Shown one piece after another: positions 14,247-21,351 of a stretch of 21,351 bases of DNA. Made by a program: the position numbers and the translations under genes. The notes under the pieces were generated by a model. That model ran no database searches and was not told the DNA's origin. It was given only the letters and a program-made list of their open reading frames with translations. This DNA is from a bacterium (GTDB lineage: Bacteria; Blakebacterota; Blakebacteria; Blakebacterales; Blakebacteraceae): NCBI GenBank assembly GCA_025774615.1, contig JALGVQ010000015.1, positions 1-21,351 on the forward strand. Direction: 5' to 3'. Each line of letters starts with the position of its first letter. Within the stretch, counting starts at the first letter, position 1.

Positions 14247-14287
14247 TGCGGGATATCCGGGCAGCAATCAAAGAGTGAGGCATTGAC

Positions 14288-16222
14288 ATGGGAAAGATCA
14301 TCGGCATCGACCTGGGAACCACCAACTCGGTGGTGGCAGTCATGGAGGGTGGCGAGCCCGTCGTCATCACGAACGCTGAGGGTGGCAGGACCACGCCGAG
14401 CGTGGTCGCCTTCACCAAGAGTGGTGAAAGACTGGTGGGACAGGCAGCCAAGCGACAGGCGATCACAAATCCCCAGAACACGATCTTCAGTATCAAGCGG
14501 TTCATGGGCCGGTTGTTCGAAGAGGTCGGTACCGAGCGCGAGGAAGTACCCTTCGAGACGAAGCCGGGTCTCTCAGGAGACGTCAGGGCCGTTGTGAGTG
14601 GCACCGAGTACAGCCCTCCTGAGATCTCAGCGATGATCCTTCAGAAGATGAAGCAGACTGCCGAAGACTATCTGGGTGAGGAAGTCACGGAAGCCGTCAT
14701 CACGGTTCCGGCCTATTTCAACGACAGCCAGAGGCAGGCCACCAAGGATGCGGGCGAGATCGCCGGTCTCGAGGTGATGAGGATCATCAACGAGCCGACG
14801 GCTGCGTCGCTTGCCTACGGACTCGACGAGGTCAAGGATCAGAAGATCGCGGTGTATGACCTGGGTGGAGGCACATTCGATGTTTCCATTCTGGAACTGG
14901 GTGACGGTGTCTTCGAGGTCAAGTCGACCAACGGCGACACCCACCTCGGTGGAGATGATTTCGATCAGCGGGTGATGGAATGGATCGCCGAGGAATTCCG
15001 GAAGACAGAGGGGATCGACCTCAAGAAGGACCCGATGGCCCTCCAGCGGCTCAAGGAAGCCGCTGAAAAAGCCAAATGCGAGGTCTCCACGACCATGGAG
15101 ACCGAGATCAATCTGCCCTTTATAACGGCCGATGAGAGCGGGCCGAAGCACCTGAACATCACGCTTTCCAGGGCCAGGTTTGAATCTCTGGTCGAAGATC
15201 TGGTCAATCGTACGGCCGGACCGTGTGAACGGGCTCTGGCCGATGCCGGGATGGGTAAGGGTGAGGTGGATGAGGTGATTCTCGTCGGCGGCTCAACGCG
15301 CATCCCGAGTGTGCAGAAACTGGTCAAGGATCTGTTCGGTAAAGAACCCCACAAGGGTGTCAATCCCGATGAGGTTGTGGCGGTCGGTGCCGCTATCCAG
15401 GGAGGTGTACTGGCAGGTGAGGTGACCGATGTACTCCTGCTCGACGTCACGCCCCTTTCACTCGGTATCGAGACGCTCGGCGGCGTGCTCACGCGACTCA
15501 TCGAGAAGAACACCACCATCCCGACCCGGAAGGCCGAGATATTCTCCACTGCGTCTGACAACCAGACCCAGGTGGATATCCATGTTCTTCAGGGCGAGCG
15601 GGACATGGCGATCCATAACAAGACGATCGGACGGTTCCAGCTCGACGGGATACCCCCGGCTGCCCGCGGGGTTCCCCAGATCGAGGTGAGCTTCGACATC
15701 GACGCCAACGGGATCATGAACGTCCAGGCCAAAGACAAGGCGACCGGCAAGGAACAGAGCATCAGGATCGAATCTTCAAGCGGTCTTTCCCGCGAAGAGA
15801 TCGATCGCATGGTGCATGATGCCGAATCGCACAAGGAGGAAGACAAGGAGATTCGGGACAGCGTGGAGACACGTAACAGCGCCGAGCAGATGGCGTACAT
15901 GACCGAGAAACAGCTTGAAGAACAGAAGGATACGCTGTCAGCCGAAACGGGCGCTGAAGTCGCGCAGGCACTCTCTGACCTGAAGGAAGCTCTCAAGGGA
16001 GAGAGTATCGAACCGATCAGGACAGAATCCGCGAAACTGGAAAAAGCCTGGCATAAGGCCGCAGAGGAGATGTACCAGAAGAGTGCCACAGAACAGGCAG
16101 AAGGCGCTGGCACTGCTGGTGACACTACTCAGGACCAGGGTAGTGATGACGGGGGCGAGGAAGCAGTAGAGGCTGATTATGAGGTCGTGGATGACGAGAC
16201 GGGTAATGAGGAAGAGAAGTAA
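14288..16222 (+). CDS. dnaK: Molecular chaperone DnaK (Hsp70)
   Basis: A full-length 644-residue Hsp70. It uses ATP to bind and release unfolded proteins together with DnaJ and GrpE. The nucleotide-binding domain (about 1-385) shows [50 protein letters not shown] and [11 protein letters not shown]. The [16 protein letters not shown] linker leads into the substrate-binding domain, with the helical lid from about residue 505. The C-terminus is acidic ([14 protein letters not shown]), in place of the EEVKDKK end of E. coli DnaK. GAGG lies 7 bases before the ATG. Upstream is hsp20, downstream a DksA-type protein. grpE, dnaJ and hrcA are absent from the window, and I found no CIRCE element, so regulation by HrcA is not supported here. 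Confidence 0.98.
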   Translation: MGKIIGIDLGTTNSVVAVMEGGEPVVITNAEGGRTTPSVVAFTKSGERLVGQAAKRQAITNPQNTIFSIKRFMGRLFEEVGTEREEVPFETKPGLSGDVRAVVSGTEYSPPEISAMILQKMKQTAEDYLGEEVTEAVITVPAYFNDSQRQATKDAGEIAGLEVMRIINEPTAASLAYGLDEVKDQKIAVYDLGGGTFDVSILELGDGVFEVKSTNGDTHLGGDDFDQRVMEWIAEEFRKTEGIDLKKDPMALQRLKEAAEKAKCEVSTTMETEINLPFITADESGPKHLNITLSRARFESLVEDLVNRTAGPCERALADAGMGKGEVDEVILVGGSTRIPSVQKLVKDLFGKEPHKGVNPDEVVAVGAAIQGGVLAGEVTDVLLLDVTPLSLGIETLGGVLTRLIEKNTTIPTRKAEIFSTASDNQTQVDIHVLQGERDMAIHNKTIGRFQLDGIPPAARGVPQIEVSFDIDANGIMNVQAKDKATGKEQSIRIESSSGLSREEIDRMVHDAESHKEEDKEIRDSVETRNSAEQMAYMTEKQLEEQKDTLSAETGAEVAQALSDLKEALKGESIEPIRTESAKLEKAWHKAAEEMYQKSATEQAEGAGTAGDTTQDQGSDDGGEEAVEADYEVVDDETGNEEEK

Positions 16223-16350
16223 AGAGAGGCGCCCGGTCGGATTCATTTGGCAAGTATGGTGAAATCGCATACATTTGAGCGTCCAAATTTCAGCGTTCGC
16301 TGGTCTCATCCTGATATCTGTGCCAGAACGGCTCAGCGTGGAGACAAGAC
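16223..16350 (+). other. dnaK to DksA-like intergenic spacer
   Basis: These 128 bases hold a small CAGCG-TT-CGCTG inverted repeat but no T-run, no clear terminator and no confident promoter. Read-through from dnaK is possible. Confidence 0.3.
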
Positions 16351-16803
16351 ATGAACAAGAAGGACCGCGATCATTTCACCAAATTGATCCTGGAAGAGCG
16401 CCAGAGGAAACTGTCAACACTGGGACGGCTGCAGGGAACCCTCGACGAGATCAATGACAGCCGATCAGCAGAATATGAAGAAGAGGTTACCCTTTCAGAT
16501 GACAAGGAATATCTCTCGAAGCTGATCGAGCAGGATGCTCGTGGTCTGGGGGGGATCAACCACGCGCTGGAAAAGATACTCGATGGATCATATGGAAAGT
16601 GTGAAGGGTGCGGCAAGGAAATCAACCGGGACCGGCTGGAAGCGCTTCCCATGACCCTGCTATGTCTTGACTGCAAGCAGGTTGAAGAACTCGATGGTAC
16701 GGCCGGTCAGATACAGCGTCAGGAACGTGTTCAGCGCACAACATTGCCTGGAGATGATGACAGCGTGCAGGCCGATCTCCAGATCGGCTCTGACGAGGAG
16801 TAA
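16351..16803 (+). CDS. DksA/TraR-family zinc-finger protein
   Basis: The 150-residue product is a DksA/TraR C4-type zinc-finger protein. An N-terminal helical coiled-coil stretch (about 5-75) is followed by KCEGCGKEI ... LLCLDC, with Cys84, Cys87, Cys105 and Cys108 forming the zinc site, including the conserved RLEALP between them. Proteins of this family bind the secondary channel of RNA polymerase and, with ppGpp, tune promoters during stress and starvation. The acidic tip residues of true DksA cannot be confirmed by eye, so it may be a DksA-like protein (as in YocK-type relatives) rather than DksA itself. The C-terminal ~40 residues are polar and extended. GGAGA lies about 8 bases before the ATG. 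It follows dnaK by 128 bases, so a shared stress transcript is plausible. Confidence 0.9.
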   Translation: MNKKDRDHFTKLILEERQRKLSTLGRLQGTLDEINDSRSAEYEEEVTLSDDKEYLSKLIEQDARGLGGINHALEKILDGSYGKCEGCGKEINRDRLEALPMTLLCLDCKQVEELDGTAGQIQRQERVQRTTLPGDDDSVQADLQIGSDEE

Positions 16804-16827
16804 TTAGAGAGCAGACGAGGAGTCAGA

Positions 16828-16843
16828 ACAGGACGGCTCCTGT
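16828..16843. terminator. Short hairpin between convergent genes
   Basis: ACAGGA-CGGC-TCCTGT forms a 6-bp stem with a 4-base loop in the 41-base gap between the convergent DksA-like and metallophosphoesterase genes. It lacks a real T-run on either strand, so it is only a weak candidate for a shared terminator. Confidence 0.3.
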
Positions 16844-16844
16844 A

Positions 16845-17498
16845 TTACATCAGTGAAACAGTCAGGTCGCCGTCACTGATCTCGATAACCGTTCCATGTC
16901 CCCTGGCGGCCATTCCTCCATTTACAACCAGGGTTTCACCGATCATATCGGTCCCCCGCGCTTCATGAATATGTCCACAGACCACGAGCTCGGGCTGATC
17001 CTTCTCGCAGAATTCACGGAACATTCGAACACCGGTATGCATTCCAAGGAGGGTTCTGTCGCATTTCGTGCGGTACGGTGGCGCGTGGTGTACCACAATA
17101 CGCGTTGACGCGCCCTGAATCTGCTGCCAACCGGCATCCAGTGATGCGGAGAGTTCTTCTTCAGTGTACTCCAGTGGTGTCCCGAACGGGGTTCGGTTCG
17201 ATCCCGAAACGCCGCAGATACCGATGGAATCCCCTATCATACGCCCACGCCCGTTCAGGGAGATGCCCTGATCCGTCAGGAACGACTCGATCGCCAGGGA
17301 ATCACAATTCCCGGCTATCGCGAAGCAGGAGGCATTATAGCGGGCGATATCGTCGATGATGGCAGCTACATCTCCAGGAGTGCCAAAACTGGTCAGATCC
17401 CCACACAGAAGTATGGTATCGACCGTCTCTGCGGCAGCAATGAGCTCCGAGGTCCACTTCACCGAACCATGTATGTCACCCAGGGTGAGGAACGTCAT
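16845..17498 (-). CDS. Calcineurin-like metallophosphoesterase
   Basis: The 217-residue protein has the full set of metal-binding motifs of the calcineurin-like phosphoesterase fold: GDIHG near the N-terminus, GDLTSFG, GNCD, then VVHHAPP and GHIHE. It resembles YfcE/UPF0025-type and archaeal-type small phosphoesterases, which hydrolyse phosphodiester or phosphomonoester bonds using two metals; the natural substrate is unknown. The ATG at 17496-17498 gives a classical ATGA overlap with the PIN-domain gene's stop. An in-frame GTG at 17507 would add three residues. It is the last gene of an antitoxin-toxin-phosphoesterase operon, so it might act with, or counter, the PIN ribonuclease; that link is only contextual. 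Confidence 0.9.
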   Translation of the reverse strand: MTFLTLGDIHGSVKWTSELIAAAETVDTILLCGDLTSFGTPGDVAAIIDDIARYNASCFAIAGNCDSLAIESFLTDQGISLNGRGRMIGDSIGICGVSGSNRTPFGTPLEYTEEELSASLDAGWQQIQGASTRIVVHHAPPYRTKCDRTLLGMHTGVRMFREFCEKDQPELVVCGHIHEARGTDMIGETLVVNGGMAARGHGTVIEISDGDLTVSLM

Positions 17499-17923
17499 TT
17501 CAGCCACAGAACCTGGATTTCTTCCTCAAGACGCCGGAATGCCAGGTCGCCCGTCATGACCGGACACGACTGACTCTGTGCCAGGCTTGCCGCGAAGCAA
17601 TGCCCGTTGGCCATATGGAATTTTTCCCGGAAATGGCTCGCACTCCGGACCAGATTCATGTCCATATTGACGATCTCGATAGGGAGCTGGTCGAGTACGT
17701 GAGTCGCTTCCTGGGCGCTTTTTTCGCCCTTTGTTCTCAGAATGCTGTAATAGACCTCACCCCAGTTGACGATGGTCATCATGCACTCGAGCCCGCCCTG
17801 TTCGGCCATGCCGAGCGCATTGGCTACGAAGTCGGCACCCGGTTCCCCCTCAAAATATGAGAGCATCGCGTGACTATCGAGCACCAGCTGCCGGGAGGTG
17901 ACCGGTTCGAAGGGCGTGCTCAT
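17495..17923 (-). CDS. PIN-domain toxin (VapC-like) with altered active site
   Basis: A 142-residue PIN-domain protein, the ribonuclease half of a VapBC-type toxin-antitoxin pair. The fold is seen in VLDSHAMLSYFEGEPGA (first acidic residue Asp16), TIVNWGEVYYSI (Glu56) and PVMTGDLAFRRLE (Asp126). The helix that normally reads [AS]-D-[CA]-F-A-A-x-x-A with the third essential Asp reads NGHCFAASLA here, with His108 in that place. This could lower metal binding or activity. It is preceded by an AbrB-type antitoxin gene whose stop overlaps this ATG (ATGA), and overlaps the phosphoesterase gene in the same way, so all three are likely cotranslated. VapC toxins usually cleave tRNA or rRNA; the target cannot be predicted. 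Confidence 0.88.
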   Translation of the reverse strand: MSTPFEPVTSRQLVLDSHAMLSYFEGEPGADFVANALGMAEQGGLECMMTIVNWGEVYYSILRTKGEKSAQEATHVLDQLPIEIVNMDMNLVRSASHFREKFHMANGHCFAASLAQSQSCPVMTGDLAFRRLEEEIQVLWLK

Positions 17924-18150
17924 GCGAGACTACCCTCCCGCCGCTCTCTCATCAGTTCCTGAATGGATGACTGCCCCCCCCTGAACAGCCCTTTGGCCTG
18001 GTTCACAGCATCCTGTAAAACAGGTCTGAGAATGATCTCTCCATCGCCATCCACGACATTCAGTCGGGTACCCTGCACGATACTGTACTTGCGGCGCAGT
18101 TTTGCCGGGATGACAATCTGACCCTTGGATGATGTATTCACGATCGGCAT
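17920..18150 (-). CDS. AbrB/MazE/SpoVT-type antitoxin (VapB-like)
   Basis: A 76-residue swapped-hairpin AbrB-type protein: the N-terminal DNA-binding part reads MPIVNTSSKGQIVIPAKLRR, followed by YSIVQGTRLNVVDGDGEIILRPV. The C-terminal ~25 residues (AVNQAKGLFRGGQSSIQEL...) are the usual toxin-binding tail. Such proteins neutralise the PIN toxin and repress their own operon. The ATG at 18150 has GGAGG seven bases upstream and begins exactly at the domain; the longer frame to 18231 is not domain-like. Its stop overlaps the PIN start. GTAAG repeats and a candidate promoter lie upstream. Confidence 0.9.
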   Translation of the reverse strand: MPIVNTSSKGQIVIPAKLRRKYSIVQGTRLNVVDGDGEIILRPVLQDAVNQAKGLFRGGQSSIQELMRERREGSLA

Positions 18151-18211
18151 GGTCCAACCTCCATCCGCAGGGAATACAGAACAGGAACGAAATGCCCCAT
18201 TTCGGAACAAA

Positions 18212-18286
18212 GTAAGAATATAGCACGACAAATCTGAAATGTAAGAGAGTAATGCATCAGGTAAGAATGATTATCCAGGAGTAAGT
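18212..18286. repeat. Phased GTAAG direct repeats
   Basis: GTAAG occurs at 18212, 18241, 18261 and 18281. The last three are spaced exactly 20 bases apart, about two helical turns, and the bases between show partial resemblance (CATCAG before one, TCCAGGA before the next). They overlap or flank the likely antitoxin promoter, so they may be operator half-sites for the AbrB-type antitoxin. Confidence 0.45.
18217..18245 (-). promoter_or_regulatory. Candidate promoter of the antitoxin-toxin operon
   Basis: On the minus strand CTTACA (18245-18240) and TATATT (18222-18217) are separated by 17 bases. The -10 box matches five of six and the -35 four of six consensus positions. Transcription would begin about 60 bases before the antitoxin ATG. 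Confidence 0.35.
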
Positions 18287-18427
18287 CAAATTCGGGTATA
18301 TTCCTACAACTCGTCTTGTAGTGATTAATCCTCGATACCACAATATATCTGCCCGTGTTGAGAACCAGGTACGTGTAGCTATCATGAAAATTGCTGCGGA
18401 TCCCGGAAATGGGATGTATCGAATCGG

Positions 18428-18456
18428 GCACATCGCGTAAATGAGACACGATGTGC
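18428..18456. promoter_or_regulatory. 8-bp inverted repeat GCACATCG...CGATGTGC
   Basis: A perfect 8-bp inverted repeat with a 13-base centre lies about 20 bases upstream of the -35 box of the Xre-like gene. Its placement suggests a dimeric regulator site, perhaps autoregulatory. Confidence 0.4.
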
Positions 18457-18476
18457 ATGCGTCATCCTGGCAAGGT

Positions 18477-18505
18477 TTGACACAGGATTGTCAGGTAGAA
18501 ACAAT
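18477..18505 (+). promoter_or_regulatory. Candidate sigma-70-type promoter of the Xre-like gene
   Basis: A perfect TTGACA -35 box (18477-18482) is followed after 17 bases by AACAAT (18500-18505, four of six). The expected transcript would begin close to the GGGGG ribosome site of the 18520 ATG, leaving a very short leader. Confidence 0.5.
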
Positions 18506-18519
18506 ACAGGGGGCGCGTC

Positions 18520-18891
18520 ATGACATATGTCATACATGCCTGGTATCATGTTTTCATGGAACCGGATCACATGCGAAAACTGCGCCTTGCCTTCGGGCTC
18601 TCCCAGGAACGTCTGGCCAGACTCGTAGGTGTCAGTGTACGCACGGTCGCGCGGTGGGAAGGTGGGCAGAGTCAACCGAGTCCGCTTGCGGAGCGACAAC
18701 TGCGCGGATTGGAGAACCTGGAACGACTGCTCTCCCGACTGATGCGTCCTGATTCGGTGGGAGAATGGATGAATCGACCCAATGTCAGGTTTGGTGGTCG
18801 CAATCCGAACCAGGTACTGCTCAGCGATGGACCAGAACCGATCCTGCGTATGCTTCAGGATGCCCCGGCCAACCCGGGAGGAACAGGGTAA
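18520..18891 (+). CDS. Orphan Xre/MbcA/ParS-type antitoxin-like protein
   Basis: The 123-residue frame holds an N-terminal Xre-type helix-turn-helix (MRKLRLAFGLSQERLARLVG, then VSVRTVARWEGG) and a C-terminal segment reading W-M-N-R-P-N-x-x-F-G-G-x-N-P-x-x-x-L, then DGPEPILRML. That matches the Trp-to-Gly-Gly pattern of the MbcA/ParS/Xre (DUF2384) toxin-binding domain found in antitoxins of RES-type toxins. A RES toxin would normally follow directly, but the next gene is a convergent hydrolase 15 bases away, so this antitoxin appears solitary. The ATG at 18520 has AGGGGG six bases upstream; ATGs at 18556 and 18571 are also possible and the first ~17 residues look unlike the family. It may act as a transcription factor or guard against an external toxin. 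Confidence 0.75.
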   Translation: MTYVIHAWYHVFMEPDHMRKLRLAFGLSQERLARLVGVSVRTVARWEGGQSQPSPLAERQLRGLENLERLLSRLMRPDSVGEWMNRPNVRFGGRNPNQVLLSDGPEPILRMLQDAPANPGGTG

Positions 18892-18892
18892 G

Positions 18893-18915
18893 GTGCGGCA
18901 GGATTGCTACCGCAC
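18893..18915. terminator. Hairpin between convergent genes
   Basis: GTGCGG (18893-18898) pairs with CCGCAC (18910-18915), with additional AG/CT pairs inside. It overlaps the stop codon of the serine hydrolase and lies two bases after the Xre-like stop. No T-run follows, so a shared terminator role is only possible. Confidence 0.3.
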
Positions 18916-20916
18916 ACGCTCAAAGCGCACGTCCCGCGTCCGACCGTTCGACAGATAGAAACCGATCACCTGGCCGTTGCGATCGCGCTCGAATGAGAAA
19001 GTGAAGCCCCCGCCAGAAAAGGTATCTTCCTTACCCGCTGTCAGGTTCGCGTCATCGAGACGCCGCTGGAACACAACGAGCGTCTCGTCCTTCAACTTGA
19101 TGGTGTAGAACGTCTCCAGTTCTTCGCTGAAGTAGCGGCCCTCGAAGTCTACCAGATTCTCGACCGTCGGTTCCCACGCAGTGGTTTCATCATCGTCGAG
19201 CCGAGTTGCGTGGTTCTCACCGTTCTGATGCAGGGTGAGTCCGTCCACTTCTCCATTGTCGTTACGGTGGAAGGTGACCGAGGCTTCGACGGTCAGCAGC
19301 CTGAAGCTCGACTCCGACATCGGCACGATCTCGATCCGGTCCTGGCCGGTCGCCTGGGTGTGGAAAGTATCGCCTTCGCGGGTGAACGTCAGAATGAAGT
19401 CCGGAGCAGCATCGAGTGAATACCGGCCGACGAAATCGTCGAATTCCTCCGGATCATAGGCTTCAAGGTCGAACTCGCCAGCAACCGGTTCCTCCTCGCT
19501 CTCCATCGTATCGGCGAAGAACGCCGCGGCAAGCTCGAACGCCACGTTGCTGTTGAATCCCGCGTGGTTACTCTGGGTAGTGATGCCGGCGTTGATCTCG
19601 GGGTAGTAGACGAGCATGGAACGGTGGGCGACGTCGGCTCCACCATGGTGCACACGCTGGAGTCCGCCCTGTTCATCGATGAAGAGACCTAAACCGTAGC
19701 CCGACTCGTCTCCGCTGGTTAGCACAAACGAGGTCATCATCTCATCGAAGATCCCGGCGTTGCCTACGCGCGGATCGGCGTAATTCTGGACCCACGTCTG
19801 CAGATCCCCCACGGTGGAGTAGATACCACCGGCTCCTACGGCACCCGCCAGGTCGCCGATCTGGAGGAAACCGTCGGCGCCGGGAGTGTAACCCTCCGAC
19901 ATATCAGGGACGATGTGCTCGGGTGAGGGACGGACCATCGTGCGGGTCATCCCGAGCGGTCTGAACACGTTCTCCTGCATGAAGACGTGGAAGTCCTGAC
20001 CGGAGGTGCGCTCAACGATCGCCGCCGCGAGTCCGAAGGCGGTGTTGTTGTAATTGAACTCGGCGCCAGGCACGTTCTGCAGTGCCGGCTGCCTCTGCAC
20101 GATGTCGATGATCTCAGACCGATCGATCCAGTCCCCGTGATCGAGCCGGCGCCCCGTCATCGCGAGGAGGTTCAGGAATTCCCTGAGACCCGAGGTGTGG
20201 GTGATCAGGTGCCGGATCGTGATCGTCTCCTCGAATTCGGGAAGTTCGGGGACATACTCGCGGATGTCGTCGTCCAGCGACAGCAGGCCTCGATCCGCCT
20301 GGAGCATGATCGCGAACGCCGTAAACTGCTTCGAAGTGGAACCGATGTTGGTGCGGGTATCTGTCCTGAAGGGAATCCCGTAGGCAAGGTTCGCCATGCC
20401 ATACGCTTTTGAGTACAGTGTCCGACCATTGCGCCATACCTGGACCACCGCGCCAGGAGAGTCATCCTCGTCATAAGGAGCCATGAACTGGTCCGTAAGC
20501 CTCTTCGGATCGGTCTCGATCGGTTCCACGCGATGGAGCGTGATCGTGTAATCGCCGGTCTCGTCCTCGAACGGGATCACCTCGATCGTATAGACCCCGG
20601 CCTCTCTCATGCGTCTTGTAAAACGCTCTCCGCCCCGGCTGGGAGTATCGTATCGTCCAAGCAGGTTGCCGTCGGTGTCCAGTAACCGCACGATGACATC
20701 GACCGAGATCTGATTCACCTCACCGTAAAAGAAAAAGTCGTCACCGACCTCGAACGCGTACCGGGCTGTATCCCCCTCAGCGAGTATACCACTCAGCGTG
20801 CGCCCCTCGCGCAATTCGGTGATCTGGGCTGTGACATCACCAGCGAATGGTATTGAAACCAGCGTGGTCACGACTGCCAGGATGAAGAGTAACAATGAGT
20901 ATGCACGACGGATCAT
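18907..20916 (-). CDS. Secreted beta-lactamase-fold serine hydrolase with PPC-like domain
   Basis: The 669-residue product starts with a signal peptide (basic MIRR, then a hydrophobic core, likely cut near VTA-QI). Residues about 33-130 form a beta-rich domain resembling bacterial pre-peptidase C-terminal (PPC) domains. Residues about 135-480 are the class C beta-lactamase/DD-peptidase fold, with the catalytic S-x-x-K as Ser193-Thr-Ser-Lys196, the Y-x-N as Tyr289-Asn-Asn291 and HHGG (423-426) in place of KTG. Two C-terminal beta domains of the DUF3471/lipocalin-like kind follow (about 500-580 and 585-669). Such esterase/peptidase-like enzymes act outside the cytoplasm on unknown esters or D-peptides; beta-lactam hydrolysis should not be assumed. 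GGGAG lies seven bases before the ATG. It is convergent with the Xre-like gene. Confidence 0.92.
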   Translation of the reverse strand: MIRRAYSLLLFILAVVTTLVSIPFAGDVTAQITELREGRTLSGILAEGDTARYAFEVGDDFFFYGEVNQISVDVIVRLLDTDGNLLGRYDTPSRGGERFTRRMREAGVYTIEVIPFEDETGDYTITLHRVEPIETDPKRLTDQFMAPYDEDDSPGAVVQVWRNGRTLYSKAYGMANLAYGIPFRTDTRTNIGSTSKQFTAFAIMLQADRGLLSLDDDIREYVPELPEFEETITIRHLITHTSGLREFLNLLAMTGRRLDHGDWIDRSEIIDIVQRQPALQNVPGAEFNYNNTAFGLAAAIVERTSGQDFHVFMQENVFRPLGMTRTMVRPSPEHIVPDMSEGYTPGADGFLQIGDLAGAVGAGGIYSTVGDLQTWVQNYADPRVGNAGIFDEMMTSFVLTSGDESGYGLGLFIDEQGGLQRVHHGGADVAHRSMLVYYPEINAGITTQSNHAGFNSNVAFELAAAFFADTMESEEEPVAGEFDLEAYDPEEFDDFVGRYSLDAAPDFILTFTREGDTFHTQATGQDRIEIVPMSESSFRLLTVEASVTFHRNDNGEVDGLTLHQNGENHATRLDDDETTAWEPTVENLVDFEGRYFSEELETFYTIKLKDETLVVFQRRLDDANLTAGKEDTFSGGGFTFSFERDRNGQVIGFYLSNGRTRDVRFERVR

Positions 20917-21015
20917 CGAAGAACTCCCAGCTTGAGGATGGTAGTGTGACTTCTCAACGGCTGAGCTAAGGCGTGCGGTTTACTGCGTTGCCTTCAGCTC
21001 GTTGTTCTGTGAGCG

Positions 21016-21351
21016 TCATTTCCGCGTTCCCACGATGGCAAATTCAGAAGCAGACTCAGCAAATGGCGCCCCTGCCACATTGCCGTAGAACTCGTGTCGT
21101 GTGAATCCCGCTTGTTCGAACTCGCTCTGCAGGGATTCCGGGGAGAAGTACTGCAGCCAGTTGTAGACTGTCCGTGTCCGCTTAGCCTCGACGACGGTGT
21201 ACTTGTCCAAGACCACGTTGACATCGTCATACTTGAAGATGGTCAGGAAACCGTAGTACTTCTCAGGTGACCAGAATCCGTTTAGCAGGTTCTCCTCGTA
21301 GGAGACAGCCTCCTCGCGGTGCTCGAAAGCATTCAGGGAATAGACGTCGAG
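21016..21351 (-). CDS. SAM-dependent methyltransferase, C-terminal part only
   Basis: The last 111 codons of a minus-strand gene that begins outside the window. The visible part reads LDVYSLNAFEHREE, NGFWSPEKYYGF, then KRTRTVYNWLQYFSPESL, EFEQAGF and ends EFAIVGTRK. The pattern of W/Y residues with F-S-P-E-x-L-x-x-E-F-x-x-A-G-F is the usual C-terminal beta-strand/helix arrangement of class I methyltransferases that act on small molecules. The SAM-binding motif is off the edge, so this rests on the C-terminal pattern alone. It ends about 100 bases before the serine hydrolase start, on the same strand, with no evident terminator. Substrate unknown. Confidence 0.65.
   Translation of the reverse strand, partial: LDVYSLNAFEHREEAVSYEENLLNGFWSPEKYYGFLTIFKYDDVNVVLDKYTVVEAKRTRTVYNWLQYFSPESLQSEFEQAGFTRHEFYGNVAGAPFAESASEFAIVGTRK

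Larger units (their letters stand above)
18151..18519. other. Divergent control region between antitoxin operon and Xre-like gene
   Basis: About 370 A/T-richer bases separate the two divergent genes. No gene is seen. The region carries a candidate promoter for each side, four GTAAG repeats, a CTACAA-CTCGTC-TTGTAG hairpin at 18304-18321, an ATCCC/GGGAT hairpin near 18400-18416, and an 8-bp inverted repeat at 18428-18456. Confidence 0.45.

Noticed and set aside
13600-14287. CIRCE operator (TTAGCACTC-N9-GAGTGCTAA) before hsp20 or dnaK
   Set aside because: Only a loose GAGTCGCTAA piece near 13654 was found, as part of the perfect CGACTCCC hairpin; there is no matching left half.
18907-20916. True class C beta-lactamase
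   Set aside because: The fold motifs fit, but the extra PPC-like and lipocalin-like domains and HHGG in place of KTG point to the broad esterase/peptidase group instead of an antibiotic-resistance enzyme.

Overview
The window looks like chromosome of a Gram-negative bacterium of moderately high GC. Inner-membrane and periplasmic efflux adaptors, a periplasmic or lipoprotein gamma-glutamyltransferase and a surface-polysaccharide flippase all point to two membranes. The gene mix (PPC-like domain plus beta-lactamase-fold serine hydrolase, DnaK/DksA-type proteins, PIN toxin with AbrB-type antitoxin) would fit an FCB-group or related candidate phylum, but nothing here fixes the taxon. I see no rRNA, tRNA, CRISPR array or intact insertion sequence.

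Region 1 (1-5079) is mostly on the minus strand. In transcription order it holds a gamma-glutamyltransferase, a small SAM methyltransferase, a 33-codon remnant of a second thiD, then (past a plus-strand FkbM-type methyltransferase) a complete thiD and the 5' part of a polysaccharide flippase. The thiD remnant on the far side of the FkbM gene is a recombination scar. The methyltransferase and the remnant use more A/T at wobble positions than their neighbours. Flippase, FkbM and the GT2 protein of region 3 suggest cell-surface glycan functions scattered through the window.

Region 2 (5158-11324, plus strand) is one probable operon: three different membrane-fusion/HlyD-type adaptors in a row and a MacB/FtsX-type permease, tightly spaced or overlapping. 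No ATPase and no TolC-type outer-membrane gene is present. All three adaptors carry low-complexity C-terminal tails; the first also carries a duplicated ~40-residue motif that I do not recognise.

Region 3 (11341-12964, minus strand) is an excisionase/MerR-like small HTH protein followed 7 bases later by a GT2-methyltransferase fusion. A perfect 12-bp palindrome lies just upstream of the HTH ribosome binding site.

Region 4 (12965-13712) is about 750 bases without a convincing gene. It contains a ~165-bp chain of hairpins, a 13-bp direct repeat, a 12-bp palindrome, a sigma-54-like promoter and a structured leader for the next gene.

Region 5 (13713-16803, plus strand) is a stress cluster: Hsp20, DnaK and a DksA/TraR-type zinc-finger protein. 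A strong hairpin separates hsp20 from dnaK.

Region 6 (16845-18891) holds a minus-strand operon of AbrB-type antitoxin, PIN-domain toxin and metallophosphoesterase, joined by two ATGA overlaps. A divergent orphan Xre/MbcA/ParS-type antitoxin-like gene faces it across a repeat-rich control region.

Region 7 (18907-21351, minus strand) has a secreted serine hydrolase and the 3' end of another SAM methyltransferase that runs off the window.
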